64,000 nucleotides of DNA from Gamarada debralockiae (taxonomy: Eukaryota > Ascomycota > Leotiomycetes > Helotiales > Hyphodiscaceae): positions 25,239 to 89,238 of the forward strand of contig NXFV01000755.1 of NCBI GenBank assembly GCA_002803225.1, given 5' to 3'. Each line of letters opens with the position of its first letter. The first letter of the stretch is position 1. A program made the position numbers and the translations under genes. Of the stretch, positions 10,062 through 21,695 are shown one piece after another. The notes beneath the pieces are model-generated. The model was not told the DNA's origin, made no database searches, and saw only the letters and a program-made list of their open reading frames with translations.

Positions 10062-12462
10062 GTGTTGAGTTACAACGTATAGATTGATACCAATTTTTTC
10101 TTTCCGGAGAGTTGTCTGAGAATATTTCCAAAGTCAACGACATGATCAGAAAGAAGGCTTGAGTGTGGAATCTTGTGACAATAGTCAAATCACATGATTC
10201 TTGTCTAGCTCAGGCAGTGCAGCATGAGAAAGGGATGCACGATCGCTTTTAGGCACGTAAATGACTTTCGTAGATAATCTGGCTAACGTGTTGTGTTCAA
10301 CTCTGCGTCTCCAGATGAAGGTCTGCGACTTCTTTCTCCGATTGCCGAAGCTGAAACACTGCATAATGCGTAGGAAAACATCTTCTCAACTACATTCTCT
10401 CGCTTCTGTTTGCAACAAATACGATTTCCGGAACATTCGGATTTCGAATCTTACGACTGTGATCGATTTGAGTTCCGAAACTATGCGGTGGAGAGAGCTT
10501 CAATCCAAGCAGTTGCAACACTACGGCAAGGTGAATTGAGGGCAGTTACGGCTTGCATACGGGCAGTCGTACACCAGCATTTTGTGCTGCTCTCCAGCCA
10601 AAGGTCGCCCCAACAGCTGCAGCATGTTAGTCTTTGTTCTGCTCCTGCACATCTGCCTACTCACCACATGTTCCAAATATGAGCAGTTCAAGTGGTCTGC
10701 TTCTTCCTCCCATATTTGTGCTCAGTGGTAAATGCCAAAACTAGGGGATCTGTCAGAGTTTCTGTTCAAGATTATTCTAAAGGGCTGCTGGCGTAGGACG
10801 CGGGCGTATTCCAGAGGCGTGAAGGCATTTTACAGCTCTCTTCGAATGGAACCATGGATTTAAGTTCATCACATACAATCACAAGAGGCCGAGACTGCTG
10901 CTTAGTAGTGCTCGTAGATAGCATGAAATAGAACGATGCCATCAGGATCTCTGTGGGCTCTTCCTATCTTGGTTGCTGTGTCAAATCCCTGGGTCAATTC
11001 CGCCTAGGAACCCCCGTAGATCAACGAAGTTAATCCGCAGATCATCATGCAATTGCATCGAAGTTCCAATCTCATATCAAACCCCTAAGCTGCCCGGGAC
11101 ATTGCCACGAGCTTGGTAGTATCCTCAAGGCGTCTCATTACCATATTGGAGGGATCGCCTCACCGGATTAGATAACCCCCCACTCCCATCGGAGAACTCC
11201 AGTTGCGCAAGCGAAATACGATCCAATACTTTCCCACGCATAAGCTCAACATAGGACATCCGTCAATCCGATTATCAGTGTCATCCGCCAAAGGACGCCA
11301 AGGCTTCAGCCTCACTAAGTCCGAAAGACCCAAAAGTCAGAGATAACAGAAAAGTTGTTGAATCCAACATCTCTTGTGGGAATCAGTGTCCCATAGGTAG
11401 CTCAGCAATGGAAAAATTTTGGATCCTTGAAATCTGCCATCCATTGAGAAATCCCATACTTTTCTCACTTTTGATTTGCTTTGCGATCTTTCATCAATCA
11501 TGGTGTAGACGATTATTACCCTCTGAGACCTTCTACATGCAACCAAGTTGTCGCCGAACAATGACTTTATTTTCAGGTAGATAGCATTGATACGCCGACA
11601 ATCAAGTTGTCTTACCAAGACCTTGTCACAACGTCAACAGCGAGTCCTCTCATTTGAAATATGGCACAAACCAGGCCGGTTTTTGATTAAGGCGATGAGG
11701 CATCGATTGATAATTACTAATAATCACCAATTATCAATAATAATTATTTATTAATATCAATAACTTTAATACTTTACTACTTTTCTTATGAAAATATCTT
11801 TTCTTCTTTTCTATTATTTCTTCTAAAAGTATATATATAAACCTATTTCCTTTTCGCCTAAGATCGCTGATTGGTAGCCCCTCTAAGATTGTTGATTAGC
11901 TATGATTTTTAGTGTCAATTTAAACTACTACTGTAATATCACAACCGATTTATGGCATTAGCCCACGCAAACGGACATTTCCAGGATGTGACTGCTGAAT
12001 TGGACTCAGGGGCCCCACTCTCCCAAAATTTGCTTTACATGGGCGACCCATGTGGCTCGGCGCGGACGCAAGGTAAATGCACATTTTAATCCCCATCGAG
12101 TACGTGAGAAACAACCTCAAATGAGCTCAAGTAGATTTCATTCCGGCCAATCATAAATCTGCTCGCATTCGCATTTCATTGGAATTGTCTCCTTGCTCTG
12201 GATTATTAGTCAGGTTACTGGGATATCGTTTGATAATTTCGAATCTCTCGTGGCATGCTTTCGCAGCCTGGTAATAAGGACAGGGTCAGCGGGAATTGAT
12301 CTTCGAAGTTGAAGCTCACCAATTTAATCACCCATTCTACTTGCTCTCTGCACCCTACTATCTTCTCACATTCAGTGCATCATTTCACTCCTTGGTTACT
12401 CTTGAAATAAAATTTCAGTACTTTCGCAAATTCCAAGGCCTTATCCAGGCTCCACCATCATC
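10062..12462. other. Long intergenic region with an AT-rich patch
   Basis: No coding region is supported in these 2.4 kb. An AT-rich patch lies at about 11695-11850. The right end is the promoter of the copper transporter gene at 12463. I find no exact match there to the yeast Mac1-type site TTTGC(T/G)C(A/G). Confidence 0.5.
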
Positions 12463-13122
12463 ATGGATATGTCCATGACTACGTCAATGAGCAGCAACAT
12501 GGCAACAACCACCACAATGGCAATGGCAATGACCACAACAACATCCTCCATGTCCATGGCCACATCCTTCTCCGGCATGTCCTCCGCCTCAATGTCGATG
12601 TCGGACATGTCCATGGTATTCTTCACATCTACCGTGACTCCTCTGTTCTCCTCATCCTGGATGCCCTCGTCCACCGGCCAGTACGTCGGGACTTGCATTT
12701 TCCTCATCGTGCTCGCCTTCATCCAAAGCTGCCTGATTACGCTCAAGAGCAGCCTCGATGCAGCCATTTCGGTTTCTTTGCGGCCTTGTCAAGCTCAATG
12801 TGAAGATGCATTTAAGACAGAAGATGTTAGCAGCAACATTTTGACGAGGGTTAGAGCTAATCGTCCTTGGAGTATTGCTATTGATGGTCGCAGAGCGGCT
12901 TTGGCTGCTGTGATTGGTGGTATGGGTTATCTGCTGTCAGTATTATCCTTTTCCTTCACATCGTCTCAAATTGTGGAAAGAAGGATTACAGGGAGGCTCA
13001 CGAAGAGCACTAGAATGATCGCAGTAATGACCATGAATGTGGGATACTTCCTCTCGGTTGTAGGGGGGATTTTCCTAGGAACGTTTGTCACTGGAAGATT
13101 TGCCGGCGGGTCGGACTATTGA
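12463..13122 (+). CDS. Ctr-family copper transporter (CtrC-like)
   Basis: High-affinity Cu(I) transporter of the plasma membrane. The first about 50 residues are packed with Met, Ser and Thr (for example SMSMSDMSMVFFTSTVTP), the extracellular copper-binding region. TM1 is around GTCIFLIVLAFIQSCL. An intron at 12936-13013 splits the second membrane helix; splicing joins GYLL to MIAVMTMNVGYF, creating the diagnostic MxxxM pore motif, followed by the TM3 packing motif GxxxG in GGIFLG. The intron is 78 nt, a multiple of three without a stop codon, so the unspliced frame also stays open but with 26 extra residues between motif parts. The mature product is 193 residues. It points toward the reductase gene ending at 13567. 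Confidence 0.9.
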   Translation: MDMSMTTSMSSNMATTTTMAMAMTTTTSSMSMATSFSGMSSASMSMSDMSMVFFTSTVTPLFSSSWMPSSTGQYVGTCIFLIVLAFIQSCLITLKSSLDAAISVSLRPCQAQCEDAFKTEDVSSNILTRVRANRPWSIAIDGRRAALAAVIGGMGYLLSVLSFSFTSSQIVERRITGRLTKSTRMIAVMTMNVGYFLSVVGGIFLGTFVTGRFAGGSDY

Positions 13123-13566
13123 GGGGAGAGGGCGACGGACATGGACAAGGGGGAAAGTGCTGTGGTTGCAAATCCTTCTATACTTTCGAGGCTCATTATT
13201 TTTTAGATGCTTTTTGGAAGATTATTTTAGGATTTGAGTAATGTAAAGTGGAATTTGTGCTCTGTCTGTAATTATAATACTCTGAGAATTTCGCGACCCT
13301 AAGTTGTGATGTACTTGAGTTGCTCGGGAGTTTGTTTAGTGTCGTTGAAAACAACACAAAGCTGTACGAACTTCTTAAGTCTTCGTCAAATTCTCATGTT
13401 ACATTGGGGGACGACTGGAGATTGAATTACATTTTGCAAAGGTGAGCAGGAAAGAAAATATCGGTCGATACGCTAGTAGGCATCTGAAAAATTCAGGTAT
13501 ATAAGTATAATTAACGCGTTAAATCCTTACTTTGCCCCTCCTGTGCCTGTAAAGATGACTTCCTCT
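13123..13566. other. Shared 3' flank between copper transporter and reductase
   Basis: The two genes converge on these 444 bases. No open frame with coding features is seen. The stretch must contain both polyadenylation regions. Confidence 0.5.
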
Positions 13567-15700
13567 TCACCAGCTATAAAATACTTAATTTAAATCCAGA
13601 CATCAGAGGGTTAAAGTTAGGGATGAAGACTCACGAGAAAACCTCCGAATGTAAGTAAACCTCCTTTGCGCCTGGTTTCGACTTCAGAATTCTTAACTGA
13701 GCAGCTGCCGCCTCATTCTGTACCTCGTATAACATTGTTGCAGGCCCACACACTGCTATGCCTACTGACACGTCGCGTTCTAACGTTGCAGACTGCACAG
13801 CGCTCCGGAGATCCGGTCGGCCTGCTGAAGCCTTGATTAGTGTCGAGGATGAGAGTTCTGACCCGGGTGATGCTGAAGACTTGGCCTCATTTTGCTCCTC
13901 TATGGCCAATGAGCTCATCCTAGTGCTTGGATCAGTCGTGTTCTCCGTAGTGCCGGTTATGTAGACACTGATCTTCAACTTATCGGCTTCTGCAGACTGC
14001 TCTGGAAATTCTTTCATGACTTCGTTGATCATTTCGGTGTACCATTCGAGAAACTGCGAGTCTCGCGTTGCGATGATAACCTCCATTTTCTTGTCTTGAC
14101 CGCCCCTCCTCCTGCTGCAATAGCGAAGCCATGTCGTGATGAAAGGAAGGGTAAATCCTGCACCACCTCCTCCAGCAATGACGAGGCTGCGATCAAACTG
14201 GTGGAGAGGCCTTCCTTTTATGCCTCCGTACGGGCCATCCAACATGACAGGAACAGAGACATTCGGGTGTTGTTTCGCGAGGCTTGCAAGCCTGGCTGTA
14301 GTCCCTCCCCGGGGAGTGATAAGGAACACCAGTTTCGATGGTTCCGAGAGAAGCATCGAACCTGGAAGAGAGCAAATTGTGAAGGGATGGGAAGTGAAAG
14401 AGTGGAGACCCAGAGTCAGGAAACGGAGGAACATGTGCTGGTCTGCTGTCCAGGGCAGAGTGGTCGAGATGGTGATTTTGAGAGTTTTGTTGGATACCAT
14501 TAATAATTGGGCGCGATGCACAAAACCGTATTCAAAATAAGTGCGGAGTTGAGAGTAGAGGAATGACAGTATCCAGAGAACCCCGGTCGCAATAAAGTAG
14601 TCCCTATTTTGGACAAGTATTAGAAAAAAATAATATAAACCGGAAGATTTTTCCTACCAAGATGTGAGACGGAAATCGCAATGGATAAAAAAGAAAACCA
14701 AAAATACAATAGCCACAATGTAATGGGTCGATTTGAAAAACTCATAAAAGCGATTTCTGTATTGTTAGTAAGCCTATCGAAAATTGTTGAAGGGATTCTT
14801 ACCGAATCACAGGAATTGACATGAACGTTAAGTAAGCCTGGGCAATAATAGTGACTACGCCAGTCCAGTAGACCACACTGGTTCTCCATTGAAGCGTCAT
14901 ATCACCCTTCCATATATGGAATATAATAAAAGGAAATGTATGAACAAGACCTAGCACCATCATTGCCCAGCCGACCCAATTGTGGAAGACAATCAGTTTC
15001 TCGTGTGAAACGCCTATCAATGAGGCAATTATGTTTGATTTGGTGCCGAGAACACTTGATGCACGTTAGAGGAGTATGCAAATCAAGGGAAGACTTTACA
15101 TGATAAATGGAAGACAAGCTAAAGCCATCCATCCTGTCCGGGTTGCAATAGGAGGGGAGCTACCAAAGCTCAACTTCGTGGTATTTGGCCAGTAATATGG
15201 CTGAGGTCCAAGAGTCATGCCTAATAACACCAGCAGGTCTCAGTTGCTTACGTCTTTAAAAGCTCTAGGCCGGTTTCTTACCTAGGAAAAAGACAGCTCC
15301 AGCTATTCCGATCAAAAGAACTCCAATTGATTGTGAACGCCAACGAAGTTGCTTGATCTCAAACCCCCGATATGAAAGATATCGACAAGCGCTGGCTGCA
15401 TTTCGCCATATTTTGCTCCGAGACAGCCACGAGGGACAGAATGTTGCGATTAGATGAGCAATTGTAAATAAAACAATGACAGCAATGAAGAAGTAGAGAG
15501 TGTTCAGGCCATAGATGTGGTCGGCTTGGTACCTAGACAATTCATTAATTCCGAGTTCCAGTGGCAAAGATCCTGAAGATTAGAACTTACCAGTATCGCC
15601 AATGTCCTCTGCGGTAAGCACACTGGGCCGTGGTCAACTTACAAGTGTCCGCCCTAGAGGAATGGAGCATAACCGGCTGGTCCAACCATGGAACTCCCAT
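13567..15700 (-). CDS. Ferric/cupric reductase (FRE family), intact copy
   Basis: Seven exons: 15700-15591, 15532-15282, 15220-15100, 15054-14803, 14756-14658, 14603-13635 and a 7-nt last exon 13573-13567; total 602 residues in one frame. The N-terminus has the family pattern with AYRRGHWRYWYQADHIYGLN. The ferric-reductase membrane domain carries the haem-ligand histidines in SHEKLIVFHNWVGW (with HTFPF) and in STHYIVAIVFLVFFFIHC. The cytosolic part has the FAD motif HPFTI, the NADPH motif GPYGG, and the C-terminal CGP in GIAVCGPATM; it ends in FSW. The enzyme reduces Fe(III)/Cu(II) outside the cell before uptake, and pairs logically with the adjacent Ctr transporter, which takes Cu(I). Confidence 0.9.
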
Positions 15701-16752
15701 TTTGCAGTCCTTTGTCTTTCTTGCTTTGGGATAATTGGAAGGAATATAGAGAAGCAAGAAGCCCCACGTAATGCAGCAGCTATCCAGGCATGCAAAGCAA
15801 ACTCATAAGTGTCCAGGAAAACAGGGCCGGTAAGAAACGTAGACGCAGCATGTTTGCTTATGCGGTTCTCCCCTGTGGTTAGAAAAGTGGAAATTTTGCA
15901 CGAAATTGCGGGTTATTGCTACATACAGGAAGGGCCCCGGCATTTAATAGAGCAGAATTGAGAGTTATTGAGCTTGTTTTTACAACAAGCAGATTTGCGC
16001 TGGTTTTTTACTCTTGGCGGAACCCACCTTGCCCCATAACACAGGCTCGGAGTTAATCACGGTAGTATGGGCGGCCATTTCCCCTAGACAAGCCCGACTA
16101 CAACTGACAGAATTACACATCACGGACCATGAAGGTGGGTCATTAAAGCACCAGTGAGGTCGAGTATATGCAGGGTTGCATCTCCGGCATGGGCTGATCG
16201 TACTGTGTGTACATGCGCCGGAAAGCTGCAGGGGTTGGGGTGGCCTAGTGATTTCGGAATGGGCCCACAAGTTCGAAACTCCGTGAGTTAACCTTGTTGT
16301 AAATGTACAATAAGGGCTTAACTCGGAGGATGGCATCTGTCTGACCTTATTTTGACTAGTAGGTAACAGTCAGCCTAAAACCTATTATGAAGTAGACGGC
16401 CCGGTGATAACGCCCGCGCACCAACACGGAGCAGGCTCATATTGAATCCAGAATTTAGAACAGAAATCACAAGAGGCTTACAACGCTACTTGCTGAATTG
16501 AGTTGACGAAAAAGGTAACCGGAGATATGTTATTGAATATTGACAGACAATGAGAGGGAGCGGCTTGGATAGGATTTGATTCAAGAATGCTTTTGCAGAT
16601 TGAATCCTTCTTCAAAAAAATCTTGATTTCATGTTCTTCAAACAAATTTGTTGTCAGATATATACGCTGATACTGCAGGACACCATTTGAAGGCTGAAAT
16701 GGGCTTCATTTTGGAATGGATAATCTACTAAACAGGTTGCTCTCGCGCCGAA
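15701..16752. other. Intergenic region with reductase promoter
   Basis: This contains the promoter of the minus-strand reductase (start 15700) and the 3' flank of the PLP-rhodanese gene (stop at 16753). No gene is supported. Open frames on either strand have no domain. Confidence 0.5.
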
Positions 16753-18694
16753 CTAACATACTCCCATTTTACCGTCAGAATAAACTCCATTTTGTTGCGA
16801 TATCTTCTCTGTGAGAGACCGACACCCTCCTCTGATACTCTCAGCCTTCACGCCTTTTGCACGAAGAACACTCGTGGCTACCCTTGATGTGTCACCATTA
16901 TAGCACAGCACCAGCACCCGACGACTATCACAAACTTCTTCGTCACAGCCGCATTTTGGTATTTGCTCGCTGAATAATCGCTCAAGTTCCTGCCACTGCT
17001 TTTCCAACACTTTCGGGTTAAAGGAGGGGCTTTCGGTCTCTGAGTCCAGAGTTTTCAGTGGGTAATGGATTGCGCCAGGGAGGTGGCCGCAGAGAAAATC
17101 CTTTTCAGTGCGGAAATCCAAGACTGCTGTGTGATTTTTGAGCCTTATATGTTCATAAACTGGTGTATGCTGGCTTCCAATCTCTTGTCTGGAGACTGAA
17201 TACCACCAGTCTTCAACCGGTTCATAGAAAGATTTCAGGGCAACCAAGGAATCTAGCTCCCACGCCTCATCGTATCGGTAGAGATCTACTCTTGTCAAAT
17301 CCTAAGCTTGATCAGCTTGAGGGATCTAAGAAATGCGAGGTGAGTTCCGATGTACCTCATTCTTAATATTTTTGAAGTGTTCTGGGGCCAGTTTTGCAAA
17401 GTAATCCGTTATGTACTGATAAGGAAGGTCGCAGCAGAGGAAGACACAATGAATTTGGCCATCGGAAGCAAAGCTCGAGAGTGTACCTCCTTGTTTGTGC
17501 CGCCGAATACTTTGAAATAACCCTTCCTTTCTAAGTAGGTGTGTCCCGCAGGTATATTAAGGAGTCATACCTTGAAGATTGAAGCCGGAAGAAGGCCCGC
17601 AAATCAAACCATTCCGGCAGAGTTGGAGAGACAGGGCGTACGAGTCCATCGAACCAACTTCTTCAATCTCATCTACCACCTCCTTCCAGGGAAACTCTAC
17701 AGGAGCCAGCAGGGCAAGCGAACGAGGGCCGGGGACTCGATCTCCTGGTGCCGTACATACTCTGGAGCCATTAGCAATCTTTTCGCCTAAAGTACGCAAG
17801 ACTCCGAATTACTAACCCAACGATTCTAACGGACGGCTTTTGCTGTTTGAAGTAACTTCCTATACCCGTCAAAGTTCCTAAAATCCTGTATCAGAATGAT
17901 TGAATTTTTTCCGTGAAAAATTCACTTTACCAGATGTTCCCATGCCCGCGCATACAAAATTGATCTCCGGGAGTTGTTTATGAATCTGCCGCCCAGTCCA
18001 TCGAACGTGCGCCTTCCAATTCTATTTAGACAATTAGCATTGCTCCTCTTTGCAGTTTGGCGATTTTACATTCTCATTTTCATACTGATTCGGGTTGGCA
18101 ATCGTGTTGCTCAGCTTTGCTTCTCGCCGTGCGCTCTGAATACCCCCCCGCCCATCCCGAGGTTCTGGTTGAGACGGCCCTCCGAACAATGTTCTTTAAA
18201 TTAATTGTTAATATCATTTCGGCAGTCATTCGTCGGAGGTCTTACATGTCGAGGCCAAAAAATTGCATTAATTTGAGCTTGGCATCGGTTGTCTTGTTGC
18301 TCAAGTAGGCTCGAGTGTCTGAAATTCCGTGATATATTTGTGCTATCATTGCCATAGAGATCACCGTGGACCCGGAACTGTATTCAATTATGGTTTCTGT
18401 CGTTTTGGGAATGGCAGTGTTGGAAAGCATATTCAGCGCTATGGGATAATCAGAAGCTATTCCGAATAAATGTGACAGACAAGTTATAGAAGGTATTTTA
18501 CCAGGCAATGCCTTCACATTATTTGCTGGATGCATCGACATCATCTTGGCGTAAATCCGAACTCCATCTTCTAAGTATGGATTTAGGTGTGCTGGTAATT
18601 CCACTAAAGGAAGAAGCGGCTGGTGGTCAGGAGAGAAGTAGTCTTTCAGAGAATTGGGACCGAAGTAGACATTCAAGGGATTAGACTCGGTCAT
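16753..18694 (-). CDS. Cysteine-synthase-like PLP enzyme fused to a rhodanese domain
   Basis: Eight exons: 18694-18502, 18438-18246, 18193-18070, 18021-17931, 17877-17817, 17761-17571, 17522-17356 and 17301-16753, giving 522 residues in one frame. Residues about 20-370 are a fold-type II PLP domain of the CysK/CBS class: the PLP lysine is K61 in HPANNVKALPALNML, the substrate loop is SSGSTVIS (TSGNTG in CysK), ANPNQYENEN is present, as is the pyridine-side glycine loop AGMGTSGT, and the C-terminal PSSGFNLQG supplies the serine facing the pyridine nitrogen. The last about 150 residues form a rhodanese domain with HTAVLDFRTEKDFLCGHLPG and active-site cysteine in LVLCYNGDTSR. CysK relatives make cysteine, cystathionine or 2,3-diaminopropionate precursors; the rhodanese could move the sulfur. 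The setting between reductase and exporter suggests, by inference, a metal-related product. Confidence 0.85.
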
Positions 18695-19116
18695 CTTGAG
18701 TGGTAATTTTTACTCTGCTCTCTTCTAGATTCTATGAAGTGCCTCCTGGAAGCATATAATACTTTTAATTCTCAACAGCATGGCAAGCGTGAGAAGCATC
18801 AAGCTCCGCCGCGGGGAGAACTCCGCAGGGGCCCCTGGTTTTCTACCCATGCTGTGTATCGGCAAAGAGTACCAGAACCGGTACCTAATATAACGTCATA
18901 TGAGGTGTTTTGAGGGCATTTAAATTAATTTGCTCGAATTTTAGTTGCATCAAAAGCTTCCTTGCGGCGGCCAACAGGAGGCGAACCTGGTGTGGAGCAG
19001 ATGGCTCGAGATCTAGGCATGCCGATTCCACCGCGCATGTAAGAAAATGTTTTCCGTTAAATGGAAAAAGTCTACTATCAACTTCAACCTAGGATTTGGA
19101 ATAGGCATTCTTCCTC
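18695..19116. promoter_or_regulatory. Divergent promoter of PLP-rhodanese and MFS genes
   Basis: These 422 bases lie between the start codons of two divergently transcribed genes, so both promoters must be here. An exact match to the yeast copper-starvation factor Mac1 consensus TTTGC(T/G)C(A/G) is at 18929-18936 (TTTGCTCG). With that degeneracy a match is expected about once per 8 kb by chance, so this is weak evidence taken alone. Confidence 0.45.
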
Positions 19117-21478
19117 ATGATGGGATCAGAACAGAAAATTTTCTCAGAGTTGACAACTTCAACATCAAATCAAGAAGAATCAGATGGCGTATTTCCCCAA
19201 GAGACTGCCTTTGCCTTTGAAGAACAGACGAACTACGTCCCCGTCAAAGCCATCATCACCGTAAGTCTCAGCACACTACAGCAAATCATGATGATTTTCA
19301 ATATTGCTGAGACTCCGTAGATATTCTTAGCATGTTCTACTGTTGATCTCCTGGCACTTATGGATCAAACGACGTTGGCCTCAAGTTTGGATATAGTAAC
19401 TCGTGCGCTGAATGCCAGCGGCGAAAGTGCTTGGATTGCGGGAGGATATTTCATGTATGTGGTTCTATTTTTCTTACCACAGCAAAAGGAGTAGCGACTG
19501 ACAAGACAAAAGAACCTCAACTTCCTTTCAACTCTTGTATGGTAGGCTATCAGATATCTGGTCTCGTAAAGTGATCCTTCTGGTGGGCCTTGCAATCTTC
19601 TTTCTGGGATCGCTTGCGTCTTCGCTTGCCCAATCACCCATTCAACTCATTGTGTTTCGTGCTTTCACTGGGATAGGTGGCGGTGGGCTCATGACAGTCG
19701 CGCAAATGATTGTTAGCGACGTTGTTCCTCTGAAAGAAAGAGGGAAGTACCAGGGAATCTTGGTAGGTTCCTTAAATCTTTACATATATAAGGTATCATC
19801 TAGCTGACTTGGACTTCTAGGGTTCTGTAGTGGCCATCGCTAATGGCGTTGGTCCGGTAATTGGAGGAGCGCTGGCCTCCAAGTCTGTAAACTCCTGGTA
19901 GGAATCGAAATGTCACAAATTTTCAAACCGCTTACTCAAATCGAGAAGGAGGTGGATATTCCGCCTTAATATGCCTCTGACAATTCTCACAACGTTTTGT
20001 GTGGTATTTTTCATGCCTTTGAAAAAAGTCGGAGGCGATTGGAAAGTGTATGAGCCCTGAATCATACGTAAACTTTTGCCTACGCAGCTAACGAGATCAG
20101 CAAATTGAAAGCAATCGATTTTTTTGGGATAGTTCTCGCGCTTGCAGGAACTGTAACACTTATGGTGCGTATAAGGTTTAATCTGGAGACAAATCGTTAC
20201 TTATAGCACTTAGCTAGGACTTACTTGGGCAGGTGGCCAGTACCCCTGGAGTGCCCCCCAAGCGATTGCTAGCCTAGCTGTTGGAATCGCCGTAACAATG
20301 TCTTTCTTTGCTTGGCAATGGCGTGGTACATCGGTACCACTAGTTCCTCGTAAAATCCCCATGACAAACATGTATCTATTGTCCTTCAGCTAATAATGTT
20401 TAGTCTATATCTTCAAGAGCAAGATAGTTGTTGGAGCATGTATTACTATGTTTATCAATGGATGGAACTTTCTGGTCCAGATCTATTACATTCCGACATT
20501 TTATCAGCTAGTATATGGTTACTCGGCAGTTAAGTCTGGAGCCATGCTCTTGGCAATCACTTTGACTCAAAGTTCGTCTCCCCTTCCCTTCCCTTTCTGT
20601 AAATAAATCTGGGGGTCCCTAGAATTTTAGATCGCTGACTGTAGTAGCCTTGTTCAGTACATTGTCTGGTCTTGTGGTACACTGGTTAGGCCGCTACAGA
20701 GTAAGTTAAAAGAGGCCCCATGAAGTGAAAATGGCACTAATATTTGGGTAAGGAGAGCATTATCTTAGGGTGGGTTGCCTGGGCCGTAGGCCTTGGTCTG
20801 TTCTCGACCCTTTCTGAACATTCAGACCTTGCCAAGATGATTGGATATGCTGTCCTTACAGGCTTTGGCGTCGGCCAGACGCTGCAACCGTAAGATTGAT
20901 TTCTTAAATTGAATAAGAGACATGTAGCTAATACCGATAAATCCCCAGCTCACTGATAGCCATACAGGCCGGCGTGGACAGAAAAAATATGGCAATCGTC
21001 ACATCCTTCCGCAAGTAAGCTTCCACTAGCTATTTGGCTTCTAAATTGATGCTGACTAAGCCCAACTTTGCAGCTTCATCCGGAATTTTGGTGGTTGTCT
21101 TGGTCTGGCGATATCAGGAACAATTATGTACCCGATACCATCCCTGAATGTTTTGAAGCTCTTGTTTCTGACTCTCATAGAAATAACGTATTTCATACTG
21201 CTCTGGCGCCATTTGGCCTTACCAGAGCCAATATTTTGCGTATGATGAACGACCCACAAACCTTTCTTTCAAGCCTAGATGAGGACAAAAGGGACGCCAT
21301 ACAAACTGCAGCAAGTTTAGCATATAGACGGGGCTTTAGGATTGTCTTTCTCGTATGCGCGGCATTAGCAGCCTTTGCAGTGCTCGTTGCCGTTCTGCTA
21401 ATGCCACAAGTTGAGCTTGCAAGGAAGGATGATGAAAAGCTGAAGCAAGAGGGACTCAAGACCGTCGGAAAGGCGTGA
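19117..21478 (+). CDS. MFS transporter, DHA2-like drug/metabolite exporter
   Basis: Thirteen exons beginning 19117-19260, 19321-19454 and 19513-19762 and ending 20949-21014, 21074-21127 and 21181-21478; all introns are GT-AG and the joined frame is 560 residues without a stop. After a polar cytosolic N-terminus, TM1 carries LLALMDQTTLASSLDI, then the MFS motif A region YGRLSDIWSRK, and motif C in GSVVAIANGVGPVIGGAL. The segment SWRWIFRLNMPL is typical of the 14-helix DHA2 family. The family exports drugs, toxins, siderophores or other small products by proton antiport. It is divergent from the PLP-rhodanese gene, so export of that enzyme's product is a reasonable inference. No lesion was found. 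Confidence 0.88.
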
Positions 21479-21695
21479 GAAGGCATTTCTATCCGCTCAC
21501 TGCCTGCGAGCAATGCGGTGCTGATGATGCAGACGAGGAGGAATTTGTATTGGCTGAGCCAGATGGTATTTGTTTCTGTTTTAGAACTCATACATGAAAC
21601 TGTTTAGCACTCTCATTTCCGATGTGCCTTGAAATATTAAGTTAATCTGTTCCCTATAATCCATGATCACAATCCTTTTTCCATACCGTCCGCCT

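Noticed and set aside
14096..14540. Plus-strand open frames of 134-135 residues
   Set aside because: They are antisense to the FAD/NADPH part of the first reductase and have no domain.
15573..15646. 18- and 20-nt introns in the first reductase
   Set aside because: GTAAGT signals near 15590 and 15646 seemed to start tiny introns. Reading on shows that the second is coding (CKLTTAQC) and the first belongs to a 58-nt intron ending at 15533.
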